Below are positions 1 to 5,201 of a stretch of DNA of 5,201 nt, in pieces. Both the position numbers and the translations under genes were made by a program. The DNA is from Calditrichia bacterium. Its GTDB lineage: Bacteria; Calditrichota; Calditrichia; RBG-13-44-9. The DNA lies in NCBI GenBank assembly GCA_026991005.1, contig JALXCH010000373.1, positions 1-5,201 of the forward strand. Reading direction: 5' to 3'. The notes under the pieces were generated by a model that was given only the letters and a program-made list of their open reading frames with translations, did no database searches and was not told the origin of the DNA. The stretch's first letter is position 1; every line of letters begins with the position of its first letter.

Positions 1-281
1 TTCAAGCGGTACGGGAAGGGAAGTTCCACATCTGGGCGGTGGATACCATTGAAGACGGGTTGAAAGTGCTTACCGGTCTGGAAGCCGGGGAGCGCCTGCG
101 CAATGGCAGATTCCCCCGGGACAGTATTTACTGCCGTGTGGAACACACCCTGCGCACCTTTGCCCGACGCGCCGATGCTTTTCGCCGGAGCATTCGGGGG
201 AAGGAAAAAACCGCAGCTCAACCCAACGAAAATCAGAGTGAAAAGAAAAAGAAGGAAGATGAAGAGAATGGGGAGGAATAA
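1..281 (+). CDS. Lon-family (LonB-like) ATP-dependent protease, C-terminal fragment
   Basis: Only the last 92 residues are visible, in the frame whose first whole codon is at base 3; the gene enters from the left edge and stops at TAA 279-281. Seen: the fragment opens with a conserved stretch around GKFHIWAVDTIEDGLKVLTG (visible residues 6-25). This matches the C-terminal end of the S16 Lon protease domain in cytosolic, LonB-like bacterial proteases, where it follows the catalytic Ser-Lys region. The catalytic Ser and Lys, the AAA+ module and any N-terminal domain would lie off the window and cannot be checked. After the fold comes an arginine-rich helix (about 45-65), then a lysine/glutamate-rich, probably disordered tail. 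Family role: ATP-driven degradation of misfolded or regulatory proteins. Base composition is GC-rich (39 of 60 in bases 61-120), unlike the DNA just downstream. No hairpin terminator follows the stop. Classical LonA is less likely because the conserved C-terminal block fits the LonB-like group better. Confidence 0.8.
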   Translation, partial: QAVREGKFHIWAVDTIEDGLKVLTGLEAGERLRNGRFPRDSIYCRVEHTLRTFARRADAFRRSIRGKEKTAAQPNENQSEKKKKEDEENGEE

Positions 282-283
282 AC
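275..283 (+). repeat. Left copy of 9-base direct repeat GGAATAAAC
   Basis: GGAATAAAC spans the stop codon of the Lon-like protease gene and recurs in the same orientation at 2063-2071. The two copies bracket the AT-rich segment that carries the ATPase gene, so they could be a target-site duplication. No transposase and no matching terminal inverted repeats at the immediate inner edges were found. A 9-base match between two stretches of a few hundred bases is not improbable by chance. Confidence 0.3.
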
Positions 284-464
284 CGGGGGGATTATAAGAT
301 TTCAAGAGTGGCTCGGAAAAAATTCATTCAGATGAAGTTAGAATGTCGTAATTACCTGAAAAATTTCGTCTTCAGAAAATTAAATGATTTTTAATAGAGG
401 ATACTTAAAATTCGTCCAGCGTAATAAAAATGGCTAAACAAATTTAATTGTAATACTCCTTTTA

Positions 465-474
465 ATAAACGGGG
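465..474 (+). repeat. Left arm of 10-base inverted repeat ATAAACGGGG
   Basis: ATAAACGGGG here is the exact reverse complement of CCCCGTTTAT at 2043-2052, so the pair flanks the ATPase gene in inverted orientation. The match stops abruptly on both sides. It could be a vestigial end of an inserted element, a binding-site pair, or coincidence. Confidence 0.25.
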
Positions 475-588
475 AAGATAAAATTTTATTAATCTTGTGT
501 GAACGCTTCTTTAGTGGAGAAAAAAAGTAAGACCTTTGTAAAAAATGTTTCTGGATTGGAGGATAATTTTTGCAGTTTAAAAGTGTTT

Positions 589-618
589 TTGTTAATTTAT
601 TTTCACAATGATTATATT
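589..618 (+). promoter_or_regulatory. Possible sigma-70-like promoter for the ATPase gene
   Basis: TTGTTA (589-594) and TATATT (613-618) are separated by 18 bases, a usable spacing for -35 and -10 boxes. They lie about 48 bases upstream of the ATPase start codon. The match is imperfect, and the region is so AT-rich that similar pairs are expected by chance. The promoter consensus of this organism is also unknown. It is recorded as the best placed candidate only. Confidence 0.2.
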
Positions 619-652
619 AACTTGGAGAAAATGCGAATCTGAAATGACAAAA

Positions 653-702
653 CCCGGGAGGTTTAAATGAATAATAAAGAAAACAGTCCGTTTACTCCCG
701 GG
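653..702 (+). promoter_or_regulatory. Strong ribosome binding site with possible masking hairpin
   Basis: GGGAGG at 656-661 lies five bases before the ATG at 667, a strong Shine-Dalgarno sequence that fixes the ATPase start. CCCGGGAG (653-660), which contains most of it, is perfectly complementary to CTCCCGGG at 695-702 inside the coding region. The mRNA could therefore form an eight-pair GC-rich stem enclosing the start codon in a 34-base loop, hiding the ribosome binding site. Six of the eight pairs come from the self-complementary CCCGGG, so coincidence is possible. The ribosome binding site is solid; the masking role is inference. Confidence 0.45.
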
Positions 703-1860
703 ATTCACGTACCGGTAGAACTTTTTGTAGGAAGGGCAAAACAGATTGAAGAAATCCGTCGCTACATAAAACAAATTCATACAGGAAAACAGGAAAATAT
801 TTTTCTTTCCGGGGATAGAGGAATTGGAAAAAGTTCTCTGGCTTCTTTTCTCCGTTATTATGTCAGTACTCATGAGAATATTTTAAGCATCCATATTTTT
901 TTAGGGCGAGTTAATTCTCTGGAAGAGATGGTGCGTCATATATTTGATCAGATTTTAAAAGAGACCAAAGGACAGACCTGGTTCAATGATATTGCAAAAT
1001 TTTTTGGTAGGTATATTAAAGAAATTGGGCTATTTGGTATTTCAGTGAGCTTTGTTCCTCCAGAAGACGAATTGAAAGAGTTAGTAAGAAATTTTCCGGA
1101 AGCTCTCCATAATTTACTGGAAAAAATCAAAGAACAAAAGAAGGGGTTATTTATTGCTCTGGATGATATCAACGGATTGGCGGAGCAGAGTGAGTTTGCC
1201 AATTGGTATAAAAGTTTTGTGGATGAGGTGGCTACCCATTATAGCAATTTCCCCGTTTTCATGATGTTGATTGGGCTTCCGGAGAAGCGGGATGCTTTAG
1301 CTCGACTTCAACCGTCTCTTATGCGGATATTCAGGGTTGTTGAGATAGAAAAATTATCGGATGAAGAGGTAGAGAGCTTTTTATCACAGGCTTTTGCCCA
1401 GGTTGGAATGAAGGTAAGACCAGATGCCATGAAGTTAATGGTTCGTTATTCCAGTGGCTTGCCTCTTTTAATGCATGAAATTGGCGATGCAACATTCTGG
1501 ATTGATCAGGATGGGATAATAAGTAAAGAAGATGCCATTGAGGGAGTTTTGGTGGCTGCTGAAAAGGTGGGACAAAAGTATCTTGATCCAAAAGTTTATC
1601 GAGCAGTTCGAAGTCCGAGATATCGCTCAATTTTGAGGAAATTGGGAAGAAGACCCCTGTCTCGAAGTTTTAAGAAAAAGGATGTAGAGAAAAAATTGAA
1701 TAACGAAGAGAAAAAAGTATTTCATAATTTTTTACGGAGAATGAGGGAACTGGGTGTTATCGAGACGGATGTTGAACAGGGACGGGGTGCTTATCGTTTT
1801 GTAAATGAGATTTACCCTATTTATATCTGGATGGAAAGCGAGAGGTCGCGCAAGCACTGA
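667..1860 (+). CDS. ORC/Cdc6-STAND-like P-loop ATPase with C-terminal winged helix, function unknown
   Basis: A complete 397-residue protein. Seen in order: an N-terminal NSPFTPG segment (6-12); a FVGR box (20-23), typical of the entry to ORC/Cdc6 and STAND ATPase domains; Walker A GDRGIGKSS (49-57, Lys55, Ser56); Walker B LFIALDDI (161-168, Asp166, Asp167); a sensor-1-like strand ending LIGLPE (201-206); a GLP motif (264-266) like the GxP motif of STAND lids; and a basic segment then a likely winged helix (about 335-390). There is no signal peptide, membrane segment or nuclease, TIR or protease domain, so it is probably a cytosolic, DNA- or protein-binding ATPase. Similar stand-alone ATPases occur in bacteria and archaea, often labelled AAA, AAA_16 or ORC-like, without known function. 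Start: ATG with GGGAGG five bases upstream. Composition is much poorer in G+C than its neighbours (21 of 60 in 901-960, 15 of 60 in 1681-1740), suggesting transfer. It stands alone and converges on the rplT gene set. A replication-initiator role is not supported by the sequence. Confidence 0.88.
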   Translation: MNNKENSPFTPGIHVPVELFVGRAKQIEEIRRYIKQIHTGKQENIFLSGDRGIGKSSLASFLRYYVSTHENILSIHIFLGRVNSLEEMVRHIFDQILKETKGQTWFNDIAKFFGRYIKEIGLFGISVSFVPPEDELKELVRNFPEALHNLLEKIKEQKKGLFIALDDINGLAEQSEFANWYKSFVDEVATHYSNFPVFMMLIGLPEKRDALARLQPSLMRIFRVVEIEKLSDEEVESFLSQAFAQVGMKVRPDAMKLMVRYSSGLPLLMHEIGDATFWIDQDGIISKEDAIEGVLVAAEKVGQKYLDPKVYRAVRSPRYRSILRKLGRRPLSRSFKKKDVEKKLNNEEKKVFHNFLRRMRELGVIETDVEQGRGAYRFVNEIYPIYIWMESERSRKH

Positions 1861-2042
1861 ATTTGTTCCGGTCATGGAAACCGTCTCAGATAGTACACCA
1901 CATCTTTTAATATAACCACAAGCTTTATCTCAGAATCGTTTTTGAAATTTGTTGAGAGATTTTAGTCTGATTCCTGGGCTAAAGTTCTATTTAAGATGAT
2001 TCCCCATTTTCTACGACCTGAAAGTTCAGAGCATATCAAAAA

Positions 2043-2052
2043 CCCCGTTTAT
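2043..2052 (-). repeat. Right arm of 10-base inverted repeat
   Basis: CCCCGTTTAT is the exact reverse complement of ATAAACGGGG at 465-474. It lies about 180 bases after the ATPase stop codon and 11 bases before the right copy of the GGAATAAAC direct repeat. Confidence 0.25.
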
Positions 2053-2062
2053 CCATTTATTC

Positions 2063-2071
2063 GGAATAAAC
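2063..2071 (+). repeat. Right copy of 9-base direct repeat GGAATAAAC
   Basis: Same sequence and orientation as 275-283. It lies 17 bases before the terminator stem at 2089, close to where GC-richer DNA resumes. It is consistent with the right edge of an insertion, but could be chance. Confidence 0.3.
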
Positions 2072-2081
2072 ATTCTTTCCC

Positions 2082-2117
2082 AAAAAGAAAAAAGGCGAGC
2101 TTTGCGCCCGCCTTTTT
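2082..2117 (-). terminator. Rho-independent terminator of the thrS-infC-rpmI-rplT set
   Basis: Read on the minus strand, GGCGGGC (2112-2106), a five-base loop and GCTCGCC (2100-2094) form a seven-pair stem with one G-U pair, extended by five A-U pairs. A run of six T, then C and five more T follows (2093-2082). It starts 28 bases after the rplT stop. On the plus strand the G-U becomes an A-C mismatch, but the outer AAAAAGGCG/CGCCTTTTT arms still pair and a T run follows. It can therefore act more weakly for transcripts arriving from the left. Confidence 0.9.
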
Positions 2118-2145
2118 CTCTGAAAAATATGCTGCGTATTGTCAA

Positions 2146-2493
2146 TTATGCAGTGACCTGTTGAACCAGCGCCTCGAATGCCTGAGGTTCGTGCATAGCC
2201 AGGTGCGCCAGTGCTTTGCGATCCAGATCGATATTGTTCTCCTTAAGCAAATGGATAAAGCGTGAGTAGGAGATTCCGTTCTGGCGGCACGCAGCGTTAA
2301 TGCGCACAATCCACAGACGCCGGAAATTGCGTTTTTTCTGGCGCCGGTCGCGGTAGGCGTATTGCAACCCTTTTTCCACCTGGTCTTTGGCTGTTTTGTA
2401 GAGCTTGCCACGTCCCAGGCGGTAGCCTTTAGCCATTTTCAGAATTTTTTTATGGCGATGTTTGGCAGCCACATTGTTTTTTGCTCTTGGCAT
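2146..2493 (-). CDS. rplT: 50S ribosomal protein bL20
   Basis: A complete 115-residue protein, the normal length for bL20. Seen: the MPRAKN start, a very basic N-terminal half with [15 protein letters not shown] (22-36), the family core [19 protein letters not shown] (44-62), then [17 protein letters not shown] (64-80) and a C-terminal globular part ending in QQVTA. Family role: binds 23S rRNA and is essential for early assembly of the large subunit. In E. coli and B. subtilis the protein also represses translation or expression of its own gene cluster by binding the mRNA. The ATG is preceded by GGAGG (2504-2500) with six bases between. It follows rpmI by 24 bases and is the last gene before the terminator, so it is surely cotranscribed with rpmI. 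In many bacteria pheS-pheT come next; here they do not. Confidence 0.98.
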   Translation of the reverse strand: MPRAKNNVAAKHRHKKILKMAKGYRLGRGKLYKTAKDQVEKGLQYAYRDRRQKKRNFRRLWIVRINAACRQNGISYSRFIHLLKENNIDLDRKALAHLAMHEPQAFEALVQQVTA

Positions 2494-2517
2494 AATTTTC
2501 CTCCGCCTGTTTTGTCC

Positions 2518-2712
2518 TTATTCCAGAATCATTTCATGAGCGCGCGGGGCATCGGCTTTGTGTAAGTAAGCCGGTTTCCGTAAATTCCGTTTCCGTTTGC
2601 GCGTTTTGGATGTGAGAATGTGACTCTTATAAGCGCGGCGAGATTTTATTTTCCCGCTGGCGGTCACTTTAAAACGCTTTTTAGCACCGCGACGCGATTT
2701 CATCTTTGGCAT
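2518..2712 (-). CDS. rpmI: 50S ribosomal protein bL35
   Basis: A complete 64-residue, strongly basic protein, the usual length for bL35. Seen: the characteristic start [17 protein letters not shown] (1-17), then [27 protein letters not shown] (19-45), ending in HEMILE. Family role: a small structural protein of the large ribosomal subunit, contacting 23S rRNA. The first ATG (2712-2710) is chosen because the MPKMK start is conserved, and AAAGGG (2725-2720) lies seven bases upstream with further AAAGG just before it. The gene is 24 bases upstream of rplT. It is separated from infC by a longer 113-base spacer, where regulation could act. Confidence 0.97.
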   Translation of the reverse strand: MPKMKSRRGAKKRFKVTASGKIKSRRAYKSHILTSKTRKRKRNLRKPAYLHKADAPRAHEMILE

Positions 2713-2825
2713 CGTTTATCCCTTTCCTTTTATCCCTGAAATGTGAAATTACTTTTTAACGTTTCCCGTTTTATATTTTCTATTCCAATTTTAATCCAGA
2801 GTGTCTGTTTCCGAAACAATTGTTG
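2713..2825 (-). other. infC-rpmI spacer, possible bL20-responsive mRNA leader
   Basis: At 113 bases this spacer is far longer than the two 24-base spacers elsewhere in the set. On the minus strand it shows AACAATTGTT just after the infC stop, an adjoining hairpin TGTTT-CGG-AAACA (2818-2806) and a small AACG-GGAAA-CGTT hairpin (2770-2758). The rpmI ribosome binding site lies at its end. In E. coli, bL20 controls rpmI and rplT through RNA structure upstream of and within this part of the operon; in B. subtilis the control lies upstream of infC. The visible structures are weak and I could not match them to a known leader, so function here is inference. No convincing promoter was found. Confidence 0.3.
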
Positions 2826-3350
2826 CTATCGCTTCCCACCCAATGGAGTAAGCACCATCACCATTCGCCGACCTTCCATTTTGATGACTCCCTCCGGTTT
2901 GGCAATATCCGAGAGGGATTCTTTCACCCGTTCCATTAGTTTCCGTCCGAATTCCTGATACACCATTTCCCGCCCCCGAAAGATGATGGTTACCTTTACT
3001 TTATTCCGTTGTTCCAGAAATTTTCGAGCAAAGCGCAGTTTGGTCTCCAGATCGTGGTCATCCGTTTTAGGACGGAGACGAATCTCTTTAACTACGATGG
3101 TATGTTGCCGCTTTTTCCCCTCTTTTTCTTTTTTGCTTTGCTCATATTTGTATTTGCCGTAGTCCATGATACGGCACACCGGGGGATTGGCATTGGGCGC
3201 CACTTCCACTAAATCCAGACCGTATTCTTCTGCTTTCCGCAATGCTTCTCGTGTGGGAACCACCCCCAATTGTTCGCCATTAGGCGAGATTAACCGAACC
3301 GATGCGACTCGAATCTGGTCGTTAATCCGAACCGATTTTTGCTTGGAAAT
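2826..3350 (-). CDS. infC: Translation initiation factor IF3, ATT start codon
   Basis: A 174-residue protein when started at ATT 3350-3348, a normal IF3 length. Seen: N-domain opening RINDQIRVASVRLISPNGEQLGVV (8-31), signature PPVCRIMDYGKYKYE (56-70), lysine-rich linker (about 71-84), and C-domain from KEIRLRP (88-94) through FRGREM (124-129) to KMEGRRMVMVL (157-167). IF3 binds the 30S subunit, checks the start codon and initiator tRNA, and blocks early 50S joining. Start choice: an in-frame TAA lies at 3368-3366. No ATG, GTG or TTG occurs before the TTG at 3269, which would delete 27 residues of N-domain. AAGGAG (3362-3357) lies six bases before the ATT at 3350 and only three before the adjacent ATT at 3353, favouring 3350. 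In E. coli the AUU start of infC makes translation self-limiting because IF3 rejects non-standard starts; the same is likely here. The gene lies 24 bases after thrS. Confidence 0.93.
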   Translation of the reverse strand: MSKQKSVRINDQIRVASVRLISPNGEQLGVVPTREALRKAEEYGLDLVEVAPNANPPVCRIMDYGKYKYEQSKKEKEGKKRQHTIVVKEIRLRPKTDDHDLETKLRFARKFLEQRNKVKVTIIFRGREMVYQEFGRKLMERVKESLSDIAKPEGVIKMEGRRMVMVLTPLGGKR

Positions 3351-3356
3351 AATGTG

Positions 3357-3362
3357 CTCCTT
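3357..3362 (-). promoter_or_regulatory. Ribosome binding site that sets the infC ATT start
   Basis: AAGGAG on the minus strand, followed by CAC and two consecutive ATT codons. Spacing is three bases to the first ATT (3353) and six to the second (3350), so the second is preferred. The site falls in the 24-base gap between the thrS stop (3377-3375) and infC. No standard start codon lies at a suitable distance, which is the main support for a non-standard start. Confidence 0.8.
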
Positions 3363-3374
3363 ATCTTAGTTCCA

Positions 3375-5201
3375 CTAACGTTTATTTGCAATCTCTTCGC
3401 TAATCCGATTGAGAAAAGCCGACAGTTCCATCTGTCCCAGGTCGCCTTCGCCTTTGCGGCGGACGGAAATTTTACCCGATTCCACTTCCTTGTCCCCTAC
3501 GATAACCATGTAAGGAATTTTCTGAACTTCCGCTTCGCGAATTTTGTATCCCACTTTTTCGCTGCGGACATCCAGTTCGGCGCGAATCCCCGCCTGGCGT
3601 AACTGCTCGAAAATTTCCCGGGCATAAGCGTGCTGGCGCTCGGTGATGGGAATGACCTGCACCTGAATGGGTGCCAGCCACAGGGGAAAAGCACCGGCAT
3701 AATGCTCAATTAGCACTCCGAAGAAGCGTTCGATGGAACCCAGCAACGCCCGGTGTACCATGATGGGCTGGTGCGGTTGTCCATCCTCGCCAATGTATTC
3801 CACCTGAAAACGCTCCGGCAGATTAAAATCCACCTGGATTGTGGAGCATTGCCAGGAACGACCCAGGGTGTCCTTAATTTTGATGTCGATCTTGGGACCG
3901 TAAAATACCCCTTCGCCGGGATCAATTTCGTAAGATAGCTTCCGGGTTTCCAGTGCTTGCTGCAAGGCATTGGTTGCCCGTTCCCAGTTTTCCAGCGTTC
4001 CCACGTACTTTTCGGGACGGGTGGAAAGGAAAATCTCGTACTTTTCAAATCCAAATGTCCGCAAGATAAAGAGGGTGAAATCCAGTACTTTCAGTATCTC
4101 ATCATTGAGCTGATCCGGAGTACAGAAGATATGGGCATCGTCCTGGGTAAAACCACGCACCCGCATCAAACCGTGCAGTACCCCGGAACGTTCGTAGCGA
4201 TACACTGTACCCAGCTCGAACAATCGCATGGGTAAATCCCGGTAGCTGCGCAAATGGGATTTGTAGATGGTGATGTGGAAAGGGCAGTTCATCGGTTTTA
4301 ATTGATATTCCACCTCATCCACTACCATCGGGCTGAACATGTTTTCCCGATAAAATCCGGTGTGACCACTGGTTTCCCACAAATGCAGTTTGGCAATGTG
4401 CGGGGTGTAAATGAGCTCGTAGCCGTGTTTGTAATGTTCCTGGATGACGAATTCTTCCAGGATGCGCCGTACCCGGGCCCCTTTGGGATGCCACAAAATC
4501 AATCCGTTGCCAATGGTTTCCTGAATACTGAAGAGATCCAGCTCCCGACCCAGTTTGCGGTGATCACGCTTTTTGGCCTCTTCCAGACGGTGCAGATGTT
4601 CTTCCAGGAGTTTCTTTTTGGGATAAGCAGTGGCGTACAGGCGCTGGAGCATTTTGTTGTGCTCATCGCCCCGCCAGTAAGCACCGGCGACATTCAATAA
4701 TTTAAAATGTTTGCCAATCCGCCCGGTCGAGGGTAAATGAGGTCCCCGGCACAGGTCGGTAAATTCCCCCTGCGAATAAGCCGAAATGTCTTCTTCCAGC
4801 TCTTCGATGAGTTCAATTTTTAAATCTTCGTGAATTTTTCGAAAGAAATCCAGCGCTTCTTCCCGGGTGAGTTCCTTGCGGACAATGGGGTAATCCTCGT
4901 CCACAATTTTAGCCATCTCTTTTTCGATGAGCGGGAAATCGTCCGGGGTGATGGGGCGATCCAGGTCAATATCGTAATAAAACCCATCTTCAATGGGAGG
5001 ACCAATTCCCAATTTGGCTTCCGGGAAGAGCCGTTTAATGGCCTGCGCCATCAGGTGGGCCGCGCTGTGCCAGAAGACTTCCCGTCCTTCTTTATCTTCA
5101 AAAGTCAGAATCTGAATCTCGGCATCTTCGTTGATGGGTTCCGGGAGGCTCTGAACTTTACCGTTTACTTTGATTCCGGTGGCTTCTTTCGCCAGTTTGC
5201 G
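3375..5201 (-). CDS. thrS: Threonyl-tRNA synthetase, N-terminus off the window
   Basis: 608 residues are visible, read from the right edge with no stop before TAG 3377-3375. By alignment with E. coli ThrRS (642 residues) about 28-31 N-terminal residues are missing. The ATG at 5051 is internal. Seen, in visible numbering: the end of the TGS domain (to about 34); the editing domain with HSAAH (45-49) and the DLCRGPH cysteine (Cys151), matching E. coli His73, His77 and Cys182; and a class II catalytic core with zinc ligands Cys306 (MNCP), His357 (DDAH) and His483 (VHRALLG). Motif 2 arginine is Arg335 (YRYERSG), motif 3 arginine is Arg492, and the anticodon-binding domain runs from about 508 to the end. 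It charges tRNA-Thr using ATP and hydrolyses mischarged Ser-tRNA-Thr, and all expected residues are present. It is first in the visible gene set, with infC 24 bases downstream. The upstream leader, where regulation would be seen, is not in the window. Confidence 0.98.
   Translation of the reverse strand, partial: RKLAKEATGIKVNGKVQSLPEPINEDAEIQILTFEDKEGREVFWHSAAHLMAQAIKRLFPEAKLGIGPPIEDGFYYDIDLDRPITPDDFPLIEKEMAKIVDEDYPIVRKELTREEALDFFRKIHEDLKIELIEELEEDISAYSQGEFTDLCRGPHLPSTGRIGKHFKLLNVAGAYWRGDEHNKMLQRLYATAYPKKKLLEEHLHRLEEAKKRDHRKLGRELDLFSIQETIGNGLILWHPKGARVRRILEEFVIQEHYKHGYELIYTPHIAKLHLWETSGHTGFYRENMFSPMVVDEVEYQLKPMNCPFHITIYKSHLRSYRDLPMRLFELGTVYRYERSGVLHGLMRVRGFTQDDAHIFCTPDQLNDEILKVLDFTLFILRTFGFEKYEIFLSTRPEKYVGTLENWERATNALQQALETRKLSYEIDPGEGVFYGPKIDIKIKDTLGRSWQCSTIQVDFNLPERFQVEYIGEDGQPHQPIMVHRALLGSIERFFGVLIEHYAGAFPLWLAPIQVQVIPITERQHAYAREIFEQLRQAGIRAELDVRSEKVGYKIREAEVQKIPYMVIVGDKEVESGKISVRRKGEGDLGQMELSAFLNRISEEIANKR

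Larger units (their letters stand above)
282..666. other. AT-rich gene-free gap upstream of the ATPase gene
   Basis: This 385-base stretch contains no open frame with a credible start, ribosome binding site and protein-like composition on either strand. Hand counts give only 14-21 G+C per 60-base line, against 39 of 60 in the preceding protease gene. It holds a perfect 12-base palindrome ATAAAATTTTAT (478-489), one arm of a 10-base inverted repeat (465-474), a weak sigma-70-like promoter candidate (589-618) and the ribosome binding site of the next gene. No terminator for the upstream protease gene is evident. It is probably regulatory or leftover DNA belonging to the ATPase segment. No recognisable decayed gene was found by eye. 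Confidence 0.6.
1861..2081. other. AT-rich gap between convergent ATPase gene and rplT terminator
   Basis: No gene is supported here. The stretch stays AT-rich (21 G+C of 60 in 1921-1980). Only weak hairpins are visible: TTTAG/CTAAA (1961-1965 with 1979-1983, extendable by wobble pairs) and TTTATT/AATAAA (2056-2061 with 2065-2070). None has a following T tract, so the ATPase gene has no clear terminator of its own. Its transcripts may instead end at the hairpin at 2089-2117. The gap also holds the right copies of the inverted repeat (2043-2052) and direct repeat (2063-2071). Confidence 0.55.

Noticed and set aside
356..396. Small hairpins CTGAA/TTCAG and ATTAAA/TTTAAT as a terminator for the Lon-like gene
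   Set aside because: Short, AT-dominated stems more than 70 bases after the stop, without a convincing T tract.
478..489. Perfect palindrome ATAAAATTTTAT
   Set aside because: Only A and T in a region of about one quarter G+C, so it is easily expected by chance; no second copy was seen.
644..670. Eight-codon leader frame MTKPGRFK ending in TGA that overlaps the ATPase ATG as ATGA
   Set aside because: It has no ribosome binding site at a suitable distance and its codons simply run through the Shine-Dalgarno sequence. Translational coupling is possible but unsupported.
592..873. 93-residue open frame on the minus strand
   Set aside because: It overlaps the start of the ATPase gene in antisense and has no credible ribosome binding site or recognisable motif; its make-up reflects AT-rich DNA.
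1961..1983. Hairpin TTTAG/CTAAA extended by wobble pairs as a terminator of the ATPase gene
   Set aside because: Stem is weak, several pairs are G-U, and no T tract follows it.
1996..2265. Plus-strand frame across the terminator and rplT end
   Set aside because: It reads through the terminator hairpin and antisense to rplT, and lacks a ribosome binding site.
2826..3269. TTG at 3269 as the infC start, giving 147 residues
   Set aside because: It removes the conserved RINDQIR...NGEQ part of the N-domain, which is open in frame upstream, and no good ribosome binding site precedes it. The ATT at 3350 fits better.
3375..5051. ATG at 5051 as the thrS start
   Set aside because: The frame continues to the right edge through TGS-domain sequence and the editing-site HSAAH motif, so this Met is internal.

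Overview
The window is bacterial chromosome. The right two thirds (about 2082-5201) hold the translation gene cluster thrS-infC-rpmI-rplT, read leftward on the minus strand. It encodes threonyl-tRNA synthetase, initiation factor IF3, and ribosomal proteins bL35 and bL20. thrS runs off the right edge, so its start is missing. The set ends at a strong hairpin-plus-T-tract terminator just after rplT. This gene order is widespread in bacteria. The proteins are clearly bacterial, but nothing here fixes the phylum.

The left edge (1-281) is the plus-strand 3' end of a gene for a Lon-family ATP-dependent protease of the LonB-like type, with a highly charged C-terminal tail. Between it and the rplT terminator lies a distinctly AT-rich segment (about 284-2080). 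It holds one complete gene (667-1860) for a 397-residue P-loop ATPase of the ORC/Cdc6-STAND-like kind. The ATPase has no effector domain, only a likely C-terminal winged helix, and its function is unknown. The gene has a long AT-rich upstream gap with no other convincing gene and a strong ribosome binding site that may be masked by an RNA hairpin.

Two points deserve attention. First, infC has no ATG, GTG or TTG upstream of its conserved N-terminal domain. A Shine-Dalgarno sequence points to an ATT start codon at 3350. This is the rare start that lets IF3 limit its own translation in E. coli. Taking the TTG at 3269 instead would cut off 27 residues of the N-domain. Second, the AT-rich ATPase segment looks inserted. 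A 9-base direct repeat (GGAATAAAC) overlaps the lon stop codon and recurs just before the rplT terminator. Removing everything between the two copies would place the shared, largely symmetrical terminator about 20 bases after the lon stop. This is a hypothesis, because a 9-base match could be chance.

No tRNA, rRNA, CRISPR array or transposase gene was seen. The window shows no clear multi-gene defence or other novel system; the orphan ATPase is the only gene of unknown role.
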